A program made the position numbers and the translations under genes. A DNA stretch of 64,000 nt, from positions 50,190,704-50,254,703 of the forward strand of contig NC_031502.1 of NCBI RefSeq assembly GCF_000237925.1, written 5' to 3'. Below are positions 13,801 to 25,800 of this stretch, in pieces. Origin of the DNA: Schistosoma mansoni (Eukaryota > Platyhelminthes > Trematoda > Strigeidida > Schistosomatidae). The notes beneath the pieces are model-generated. The model had not been told where the DNA came from and made no database searches. It saw nothing but the letters and a program-made list of their open reading frames with translations. Each line of letters starts with the position of its first letter. The first letter of the stretch is position 1.

Positions 13801-16800
13801 AGGGTACCAACACTCCTAAATTTTTTTCGACTTGGGAAACCTCTAGAGAGGAGTTTCCTGAGTTGTAACTGTAGTCTGCAACATGTCGCAGATGGACTAC
13901 TTTGCACTTTGAAGTGTTGAAGGTAAGTCCGTTGTCTTCTGTCCAACTTTGAAGTCCAGTCAGATCCCCCAGAAGTACTAGTATATTCTTATGGTTACGT
14001 ATCTCTCTCCAAAGTTTCACGTCATCAGCAAAAAGCAATAAATCAGATGAAACTTGTTGAGGAAGATCGTTAATGTAAATCAAGAAGAGAAGAGGTCCTA
14101 GTATTGAGCCCTGGGGGACTCCACTAGAACATTCCATAGCCTGAGAGAGTGAAGTTAACCCTGACCATAAAATGTCGGTTTTCTAGTTATGAAGTCAGCC
14201 AGTCAATCAGAGGGGGTTTGATACCCAGTCGTCTAAGCTTATTGATAAGACATATGTGGTTGACCCTATCAAAAGCTTTTGAGAAATCAAGGTAAATGAC
14301 GTCAACCTTCCCCTTGCGATTAAGGATGGTTGTCCATCTATCCACCACAGTCAGCAGGTTGGTCATACAAGAATGACCCTTTTTTAAACCGTGCTGTTGG
14401 GGTGAGAAGAACTTTAAGGATAATAAGTATTTTTGTATACCGTCGTATACTAAAGATTCCATAATTTTAGAAGGTATGGAGAAAAGGGCCACTGGTCGGT
14501 AGCTTGAGGGTTCACTGCATCGACCTCCTTTGAAAATTGGTGTGATGTGAGTCAGCTTCTAAATTTCCTGCAGTTCGCCTCGGCTTAGCGAGAGTGAAAA
14601 CATCACGCTGAGTGGTGATGCCAGGATTGAAGCTGATTCCCTCAATATAGCAGAATGAACCATATCCGGACAGGGAGAAGTGCCTTTTCTTAGGTGTTGC
14701 AGTTTACGGAGCACCAGGTCAGCACCCAGGTCCACTTCGGAAAGTCCTGTACAGGTGCAGGTGAAGCTTCCACCGGTAAAGTTGATGTGAGTCGGCTGGG
14801 ATGTCTGAGAGTATTGTTCAGCCAAAAGGTTAGCGGCATCACCGTCGTTATTGGTCGGACCGTTAGGACCTAGCAGTTGAGAAACTTCGGTTTCGCCTTG
14901 TCAAAGAAAAGCTGCGTAACGAAATAGGCTTTTCGGATTGGAGACAAATTTATCGATAAGCTTGATCTGGTACTGAAGCCTGTCTTCTCTCATTGCCTTT
15001 GAGCATATGTTCCTTATATGTTTGTATTGCCTGTGTGCGTCGTTATTGTCAGTTCGTTTATATTCAGCCCAACAGTGCCTTTTGCGGCTTAGCAACCGAC
15101 GAGTGCGGTTCTTGATGATTGCAGGTTGTTTGTAGCTTTTTGGAACCATTTGAGGAACTGAACGCTCAGTAGCACATAAGATCGTGTGCAGTAAGAAATC
15201 CCAATGAGCATTCACTTCAAGTTGGGGGTGAACATCCCAATCCACCTGTTGTAGATAGTTGTGTAAAGCTAATACATTCAGCCGTTTGAAATTCAAACGC
15301 TGCATTGGTCTGGTTTACACTTTAGATACTGTATAGATCACATAAAGACTGAAAAACTATGGAAAATATTATTTATTAGGTAAACATATATCCTGAAAAA
15401 AATTGATTTCAATGATACGGGCAGGCTTCAGCAGCTAAGGTAATGGTAGGCTCAAAATAGTTTATTGAGCGAGTGAAATTTCACTGAGCCCTCGCCAGAT
15501 CATCCGGCAGTCGGGTCCCTGAATGTCGAACAGTTAACCGATCTTCGTCAGGGTCGAAGACAACCAATGCACATCAGCTAATTGCACTCCATGGACTGGT
15601 CCATGCAGCAGTTGTCACACACTATTCCTTGTACCTACTCTTACTAGTATGTCTCTATAACAACGTCGTTTGTGTTGCACGGTCATCAAAGAAGTCAGAG
15701 TATCTAGATACTAAGAAAAGGTAATTCACGTTAGGTAATGACCGTAACATGTGCTTCGACGTTAGCTGGCTAGTCATACAATTCAAGTCTAACTCAAATA
15801 GGTTCTCAGTCACATAACACAAATCATCTAAGTTAGTGATCTATAGGTCCAAATAGTTTTTGATGGAATAGAAGAAGCTTTCACTGATGTCTACTGGTAA
15901 GAACCAAGGTGTATTTAACGACAAAAGAGAAGAAAAAAGAATCGGTAAATTATAGCGAGATACTGTGCTTAGTTCTTATATGTCAAGTTTCCTCTTAAAG
16001 AACTGCTGGAAAGTCGTTTGTACTAGCTCAGCCAGCTGGGAATTCCAACATTTGTCTACTCTTAAGGAATAAAAAATGTGCCTACAGCCCGTTTTACTGT
16101 GTTGTCTCCGATTTCTCAGTGTTAATCCTAAGGTTTGTGTTGGGATTAAACTTAATAGTTTGTTTGAGGGGATGCCCAAAAGTGTTTCAGATTCCAGAAG
16201 TCATTAGATCACCTTTAATATGCCTGCACCCTATCGGGTAAAGGTTCAGTGATTCAAGGAGGTCTTCATAAGACTTGAATTTGACTCCTCGAAGTGATTT
16301 CGTGGCTGGCCGTAGGATACGTTCCAGAGCGCCCGTATTCTTATGGAGTGAGGGAGGAAACGCTGCATTTCCATGTCCTAAGTGGAGTGGAATAAAACAG
16401 TTGAAGATCAGGTGGAAATTCCATCCGTCAAACTGCCCCAAAATGCGCCTCAATGTTGCTAATTCAAGGTTTGTTCGGAACATATTTTGTCGCAGTTGAT
16501 GTAAAACTTCAGATCATAGAGTACCAACACTCCTAGATCTTTTCAACTTGGGATACCTCTGAAGGGGAGTCACCTAACTTATATTCGTAGTCTGCAACAT
16601 GTCTCAGATGGACTACTTCACACTTCAAAGTGCTAAAGGTAGGTCTGTTGTTATCTGCCCAACTTTGAAGTCGAGTCAAATCCTCCTAAAGTGTCAGCTT
16701 GTCATCTTGGTAGTAAACTTCTCTCCAGAATTTCACATCGCCAGCGAAAAGTCATAAACCCGGCCATACTTGTTAAAGAAGGTCATTTATATGGATTAAG

Positions 16801-19800
16801 TAAAGAAAAAGTCCTGGTACCGAGCCCTGGGAGACCCTACTAGAACATTCTGTAGCTTGAGTGAAAGTGAAGTTTACCCTGACCTTAAAGATGCGAAGTA
16901 AGCCAACCAAGTAATGGTAGCCTGATTTCTGCTCGTTTGACCTTACTGATCCTATCAAAAGCTTGCGGTCAAGGATGGTTGTTCATCTGTATACTGCCGT
17001 CTGTAGGTTGATTATACGAGGATGACGCTTCCTGAAACCATGGTGTCAGGGTGAAGAAGATTTTGATGGATAGTAAGTATTTTCACAGTTGAAATCATGA
17101 GTCAGTTGAAGCTAGACCGCCATCGAAAACCTGGAAGCACTGGACGGCCGTTTCGTCCTATTATGGGACTCCTCAGCAGTTAGACATTAACACCGTTGGA
17201 TCAGGAACTCCATAATTTTTGAGGGCATTGAGAGGAGTGCTACTGGGTGGTAGCTTAATGGTTCGCTCCGTCAGTCTCCGTTGATAATCGGTGTCATGTG
17301 TGACAGGTTGCAATTTTCTAATACCCTACCTCGACTTGACGAATGTGACAAAATCACACTAAGCGATTTTGCCAAGATTGGAGCTGCTTCTCTCAGTATG
17401 GTTGATGGACCATATCTGGGCCAGGAGAAGTGCCTCTTTTTAGCTGCTGCAGCTTCCAGCATACCAAGTCAGCGCTCAGATTCACCCCTGAGAGTCCTGT
17501 TGAGTCGAAAGTGAAGCTAGCGTCAATGCAGTTGTTATGGTGCAGTTGAATGTCTTGGAAATACTGTGCTGCCAGAAGTTCGGCGGCGTCAACATCGTTG
17601 TTGTTTGAGCCATTGAGACCTAAGGACTGGGGAAAATTGGTCTCGGCTTGTCGAAGGGAGGTTGTATAACGGAATGAGCTTGATCTGGTAGTGAGGCCAT
17701 CCCTCTCATATTACCTTTTGGCATTGATGAATGCCTTTGATTTGGGACGCGTGAGCTGTTTAGTCCAGTTTTTCTGAACGGACTTCATGTGAATGGCCAG
17801 GCAACCTACGTACATTGTGTCTTCCATGTCGGTAGCCCCTGTCACTTCGACATTTTTCCTTGATCTTGACAGTTCACATATGGACAGTTAGTCGCAATTT
17901 GCATTTTCGCTTGATCCTTGCATCGTGTGGCTTGTCTGGATGCATGTGGATTCCAGTTGGTAACCGACGTCTGTCAGCAGGAAATGCTTCGAAAGTGTCT
18001 ACCGCCATTTGAGAGAATGTGAAAGTTATCTTCCTTAACCGGCTTCCAGAATCCGCGTCTACCTTGGTTAATCGCACCACTTGTTGAGTCAATGTGTTTT
18101 TGAACCTCCGGTTTTGCTCTTTATCCTATTACATAAATTTAAGTGTAGTTACTTGAGTGCGCTGAAAAGTTTTATAAAATCAATGGTTTACTTCAGAGGT
18201 CGATATTCATTACATTCTTATTATCATGGTTACACCCTTTCATCAGTTGTTCATTTCTTTTTTCTCTCTCTTCTCCTTCTAAATAATATGATTCATAAGC
18301 ATCTGATGTTTGCAACTAAGACAACAACTTATGTTACACTTAAATCAATTAGCCTCTCACCTTGATTTTATCTTCACTATGTATATATGACTCACATGTT
18401 GATATTTGATTGTACATCACTCGGAACTATTACTGCACAAACACTCATTTTACCGTCGCATGTTACTGTAGTAATGAGTTATTTTCTCATTTACTTATTC
18501 TTGATCCTTGCCTTTTTTTCTTTTTTTGTCGTTCATTTGGCGACACATATATAATCGTTCGTTCTTGTTCCGTGTTCGTAAACACCCTTATTAAACTATT
18601 TATGTATTTCGTCTTTCCTCCATTTCTACTCAATATTCTTCCTCACAACACAGAACCTGATCTTTTTAATATGGCAAGTATTATGCTAATACCATTGAAA
18701 CTTGTCTCTTATTGCCTTTCGGAAGAAACCTGAAATGGTTTCTTCACAACACTTATGCACCCATAAGCTGCTCGTAGATAGCAATAATAATAAAATCCTT
18801 ACGAATTCCAACTGTATAATATCATAATCTGTATTTTCTGGGACACTTTGTACAATGATATTTTTTCCGAGAAAGAACGTCTCGCGAGATTCTTCAGGGA
18901 TGTTCCTGATGTGGTTGCGCTCAAAATATGGTATATCAGGCAGTATACTTAAGTCCCCTTCTGATTTCAGCAGGTGACTAGCTATCAGAACGTCCTCTAC
19001 GTCAATAGTGTTGGTGAACGCTACTTGAAGGAAGCTTGGATGATATTGATGCTTGGAGTCCTCCCACTAGGTAAACCATGTAACAGTCAGTTACTCGATC
19101 TCAGGATGTTTGAGCTTTCTGTTCAGCTCGTTACAGAGCATCCTGTCATTTTTATCCTGTAGAGTAAGAGGAAGGCCAGAGTTAGTTTCAAGGTTTTCAA
19201 GGTCATCTCAAACCGTGATCGTTTTCCCAGGTTTTCTGGTACGTTGAGGTTGTGGTCCTTTTAGATGGGCATTTGGATTGTGTTTCGGATTCTCATTCCC
19301 ATTGATGAGTAGTTGGGCAATCTTAGGGAAATATTGCATAGCCAATTCACCAGCTGATTTTCCTACAATTTTTAAAGTCAGGTTGAAGCCATAAACATTA
19401 GTACACATAAGTGATATCGTATTACATTACCAGATACTTTCAAACGTTTTTCGAATACCAAGACTTGACTACTTACACAGAGTGTGACATGTGAACACAG
19501 TCTAATTTTCCGTCTTGTGTCTCAAATTTTAAGATATTTTCTCAAAGTTCGCGTGCACTAATTGAATAAGTAGAGAAAAGTTAGTTATGTGGGGAAAACG
19601 CTGTAGGGGATGCGATAATAAGCCCACTATGCTTATCAAAATACTTCGAAATGGACTTTGAGGCTTCACAGAGAACGGTGAAAATCTCTTTGTTGATGTT
19701 GATCAAGTGAAGAACGGCATAAACGTTTGTAGACTTCCTAGTGCAAATTCGCCGCCCTACTAACTGATGAAAGATGTTCACACTACTCTAAGGCTACCCT

Positions 19801-22800
19801 ATTAGTTCACGACGAGATCGTAACTGTGTCTATCACTTCCAGAAACTTTCTCAGAGGCAGCGATCATATATAAAAGAAATGAGTGACTAAGTTGGTAAAA
19901 TGGTGAAGCCACAAGCGTGTTCTGCCGTCGGTTAACTCTGTAGTATTAAGTGAATATCCAAAACAAACAGTTCCGCATGTCTCTGTCATTGACGCTGGCC
20001 TCATTAATTTTACTGAACACACTCTTGTTGAAGACGCTCGATCAGCAGTCCTCACCAGATCACCAATGGTTACACTGTGCTGCGCATCTTTTGCAACTGC
20101 CAGTCAGCTTAGACCATTCGATTCTCGAAATATCTTCAAACCCCTCCATTTCTGGCTTTTGGTTTTACTGGTTTGGTTTCCTTCGATCAACTAGGTGTTG
20201 CAGGTGATGGTGTTGTCAAACTCCAAATATATGTGAAGGTCAATGGCAAATTAAAAGACTAGTTTACATTCAATAACAACTAAGTTTTGAAGTATGTGAA
20301 TAATGACGAAAAATTATCACAAAATATGTCTTTACTAACCGTTTCTTTAACCCTGCACTGTCCCACATGCTTTGAGAAATGTATGTTTATCTCTATACCT
20401 TTGCAGTTACTAACGACTTGTGTGGAAACTCATACTTCTTCCCGATGTAATGTGCGATACTGCATCGACGTCTAACATACAACCTACAAGTTGTAACTGT
20501 CTGATACACTTCCAGTGAAGTATTCACAGAAATAACGTTTTTAATCAGGATATAGGATATGGAACTTCGAGTAAGACAATATGTCTAGCCTAAAATTCAC
20601 TTCGTAGGAGCCTAGCATCGCAAAAGGAGATTGACTGGATTTACTGCTCAGCGAACATTGATTGTAAGGGTGATGGTTTCGGTCCACTTATGATTTTGGG
20701 GTAAAACACATTCTTTTATAAGGGTTTCATGATAGCACATAAGGTAACTATTTAATGACATTCAGGCTTTGGCTTATGTTTGGTGCCTTTTGGATCCACT
20801 TTTTCAATTTCATGTTGGGTTCCATAATGTACCTAGATAACTTCTGACAGGCTAATCCACGCTCATACGCGATCACTAAGAGGTTGGAGTTGTATAAAAA
20901 GGAAGTGGTAAACAGGATGCGAAAAATGCCGAGGCGATGAAATTATTAACACTTACACACACTTAACGTTCTGATGTTATGTTCTCGAGCCTAACAAATG
21001 GTCTTTCCACTTCTTGCTTCAGCTTTTTCTCCGCTATTTTGACCCATTCAACCTAGTTGCAACTTACAATTATTGGCCCCTTGTTTGCATGCTTAGTCGT
21101 TAGATTTTTTAAAGTCAGTCCATTCTAGTGATAAGAATTAACATGGACTTTGTCAAGTGTTCAAGCATACCTTTGTCCAACTTCACACACTTAAGTATTG
21201 TTTATAATTTATATATGTTCACCCTGTTCACTCTTTTCCCCTGTCTTTCAGTTCTTTTTTGTGTAAAATGAGTTTAAGGCATGGGTCTACAGCGCCTTTT
21301 CTCAAATGTGTACCATACACCCAGCGTACGCATTTGTCAAAGTCACAATCTATACTCAAGGGCTTCTTGTTACCTTATAAAAACAGTAAATCCGTTAAAC
21401 CGTTCCACTGTATAAATCTATTTATTGCTTCGCCAAGATGTCTCCATAAATATTTATTTAGATGTTTTTAGTTAACCAATGCAGTTCATGTTAGTAGTTT
21501 CACTGGGGCTGTACCTATTTATATACCCTTGTTGATTATTGGTCCTATCTGCATAAATGGAATGCAGGTTCTGCCAGGAATCAGTTACTATCAATTCTTC
21601 AAACCTTTCAATGGGGTCCAACATATATGTCTTGCCATAAATCTCAGGCTGATAGGCATTAAGTTACCACTGATATATTGGGCTGAACTGTATCTAAATA
21701 AACGACTTTTCAAGGGTAGAGGAAATATTTACGTTTTCTCAACCAAGAGAATGTTCCATTAAGGTCTCTATGGGTTAGTGTTAGGACCTCTAGCTTGTGG
21801 AAGCTCTACGAATGACCATCCTCAACAAGCATGCTCTGTGATATGACCTTTTGCCGATGATATCTAGCCGCGGAGAAAAGTGGGCAACTTGAATTATCAG
21901 CTGGCTGTTCAGAAGAATCTGACTCACCTTCAGAAATGGACAGAGAACAATGGAATTAGTTTTAACATTCCAAGGTGCGACGTAGTCCATCCGAGACATT
22001 TAGCAGATTATACATATAACCTAGGTAGTTTCCCTTTAGAAGGATCATCAGTTGAAGATCTAGGTGTTCTTGTATTTAATGGTCTGGTATCCCAAGCCAA
22101 ATCAGGCAAAAAGTGTCATTAGGTCAAGCATTTCACCGATAAATACGGAGTACATCTCTGGTAAACTGTATACAAGGTATCCTCCTATGTAATCTCCAAC
22201 CGCCTTATTCATCCTATTAAGAGCATGGCACTAAAGTGTTTCCTCCTTTCCTATAAAAGGACAACAGAACTTTGAGCTTATCAAAAGGCGAGTCACTCAA
22301 ACTCACTCCCACGTTGAGCTACCCAAGTAATTGAATCTCCGCCTTCTAGAATATAAGCACATCAGAGGCGACCTTCTAATGATTACCAACGTCATAAACT
22401 CTAGGTGAGGTAGATAAGTTTAGTCTGAAAGAGAAACTTAGAAGAGATATCTGAAAACTAGGTATACCAACCCGTTAGTTGGACCTTAGTCACAAATTCT
22501 ACTCGCCAAAGGTAGTGAAGTCCCGTAATTTGCTGTCAGCTGATATAGTCTCAAAACACTTCTGCAGTCTTTCAAAAAGGAAGCATGGTACATCATTAGC
22601 TATGGACAGTGCAACATACTAATTTACTAATACTTTTCTTCTGCTCGTTCTACATACCTGGGTCTCTACGTGGAGGTTTTGGTGAAGTGCTGCCACTAGA
22701 AATGGAGGTTTTGCAGGCCAAAGTTTCTTCCGTTCCGTCAGATGGGGGCAATGTTATTCCCCCTATATGTAAATGCCCCTCCTCGTCCACTATCATCATC

Positions 22801-25800
22801 GGTCTTGCTATATGCCGACGATCTCAATATATGGGGAGCGATTAAAAGGTTGATAGCTTAGAACTTCAGAATGGCCTGAAGAAGTTGTCTGAATGGTCTC
22901 AAAATTGGCAGTTGTTGATAAATACTTCTAAGTCTATTGTGATGCATATTGGTCATCAAGGTACAGATACTTTCATGATGACTAACATTGAGCTAAACCA
23001 CTGCACGCTGTCATGCAGAAGCGGCCAAAGGTTTTAGAACCTTATGGTCAACACATAAGTCCTTTATTCATATCGACGCTAAAACTTCATAGACTTTATA
23101 TGCAGTATTTGTGTGTCCTAAACTTGAGTACCACATACAAGGGGCTAGCCTCTACTCGTAAAGGACAGTGAGCCTTTGGAAAAGGTTCACAGGACAGCAA
23201 CTAAGCTGACTACCGGAATAGCGAAGCTTTTGTATGATGCTCGCCTGGCTAAACTAAACCTGTTCCCGTTGTTATATCGAAGAACCAGAGGTGACTTGAT
23301 TACAGTTTTCAAATTAATTAGTGTTAAATTTGCGCCTGTATGCCCCAATCATTTGTCCTCCAAAACAGAGAAGTTACGAGAACACTCCGAGAAAGTTCAC
23401 AAGCCTGGAGCAAATTACTTGTCAGATGACCGTCGGTTTTCCCATCGAATCATCAATTAGTGGAGTTCATTACCTCAACACTATACTGAAGCTCCGTCTG
23501 TCAACTTTTCCAAAGAAAGTTGGATCAACTGAGAGACCACTGAAAATACCGCAGGTATTGCAGTTTGACAACACTTTACCAGTAACACCTATAATTGAAT
23601 CGTGCCCATCCAGTGAAATCAAAAGTCAGAAGCGAGGAATTTGGAAGATATATTTGATGGGTTATCAATATATCGAGGAGGGATTGATCTAATCTGGTTA
23701 GTGATCACAGGAGATGTTGCACACGCCGTTCTAAAACGTGATCTGGTACGGATGCATGACCGAGCGCCTTCAGCTAAATGAGTCCACTAAAACAAATGTG
23801 GTCAGCATTCAACTTCGAACACTTACAGAGCTATTGATTTTGGTTATTTATTTACAGCCACAGGTCACTCCCCTCCTAATGAGGTAGTGACGACCCTACG
23901 ACGTAGCCGGCCAAAAGTTTAAACCTAACGAGTTTGTCGTTGGTAAACACTCTTCTGATAGCTTGCTATGTTTAGCAGCGTCTGGTCGTTTTTCGATACT
24001 ATAACGACCCATGAATTGTAAAACAAGGTACAATCAAAATATCGGTTCTTCATGAACTTCATTGTTCTTTTCCAGCCGTCCTGGAAAAGAAAAAATAGAA
24101 TGTGTAAATGCATGGTCGAAATGCACTCGTGCTTACGTAAAGACAGAGCGAGCGAAAAAATGTAAATAAACTAATACACTTGCGACAGTGTAAAAGCGAT
24201 TCAAAAACAAATTTTTTGTTTTTTCATAAAAAACATACGCTTGTCAGTAAAAGAAATTGTTTTTTTGGAATAAATATACAAAAATGAGCATATTCAATTT
24301 TTTATAATATATAACACAAGGGAAAATCGAGATAAAGCTCGTGTCTTAAGTGCAATAGACGTTTAAATGTTCCGGAAATCTTACTCTTTTTCCAGAACGC
24401 GTTGTCTCAAGTTTATTTTCAGACGCTGACGAAGTATCGACGTGTGTGTTGGCTGTTGGATGAGGTTCTAAAAGTGTAGGAGCAATGTCGTTCAAATGTA
24501 CTGAAATCAAATCGACGTGGATAGGACTTCCTTCTAAATACGCTGCTTGGATTCGATCGATACTGACGTTATCGTTAGTGTCGTTCTTATCGACTATATA
24601 GTACTTAGGTTTATACTGAAGAACTTTGAAGGGTCCTTCGTATGCTGATTCGAGGGGTCGTCGATGTGAGTCTCGACGAACGAAGACATGTGTACTATGT
24701 CGTAAGTCAGGTTGAACGAAAACATCGATTGATTGCAGTAAAGTGGTCACACGTTTGACTGAACCCCTGGTGTTTGTAAGCCTGCTCATGTAGGAGTTTA
24801 GATCCATGTTCATTGGAGAAGCTGAAGGATCCATGAATTCTCCTGGAAGTCGGAGTGTCGTTCCATAAACGAGTTTAGATGTAGTGTATCCAATGTCAGC
24901 TTTCACTGCATTGCGGATACCTAGTAAGACGAGTGGAAGAGCGTCTGTTCACTGTGAAACGTTTGTAGCTGATAGTGAAGCTTTTAGTTGTCGATGAAAA
25001 CGTTCTACCGAACCGTTTGCTTGTGGGTGGTGGGCGGTTGTTCGGAAGCGAGTGATTCCTAATAGTGCTGTCAGACAACGGAAAAGTCCGGATTTCAACT
25101 GGCATCCGCGGTCTGTAGTGATGTAGTGAACAGAACACTAGTTGGGGACAATCGAATGTATTTAAGCTAAGATTACAGACTATCTCAGTAAATTCTGATA
25201 ACCAAACAATGAACAGTCAATTTGCAAATTAACAACCAATTGTTTCAATCTTCACTGTTTCTTCTCTAATTCCATTGCTCATGCATTTTCCAAACGATTG
25301 CGCTTCATTTCAGTTCTTTCTTCATCGGTCTTCTGCGAAAATACATTCTATGTCTGACCAACACCATATACTACTTATATAGATATAAGTAGACCACACC
25401 ACAGTGATGGTTGAAGGGCAGTCGAAATTCGTTACTCATCGATCGTCGAAGGCGCGAGCCACAGTTTCAGCAGTAATGTCCTCAATAAGTACAGCTTCTG
25501 GCCACCGAGTGAAATGGTTTACGCAGGTTACAAGATAAGAGTATCCGTTTGAATCTGGTAAAGGTCCTACCAAATCCGGATGAACGTGGCCGAAACGAGC
25601 ATCAGGGGTTTTGAAGGAGCCTAAGGCACATTTGTCGTGTCTAATGACCTAGGAGCGTGCCCACTCCCTCACGTCTTTGTTCATACCAGACCAGAAAAAA
25701 GCCGTTCGGCTATAAGCTTGATGGATGCACGAACACCTGGATGTGAAAGATTGTGCAACGTATTGAATACGTTGCGTCGATGATGTTTCGGCACGAGTGG

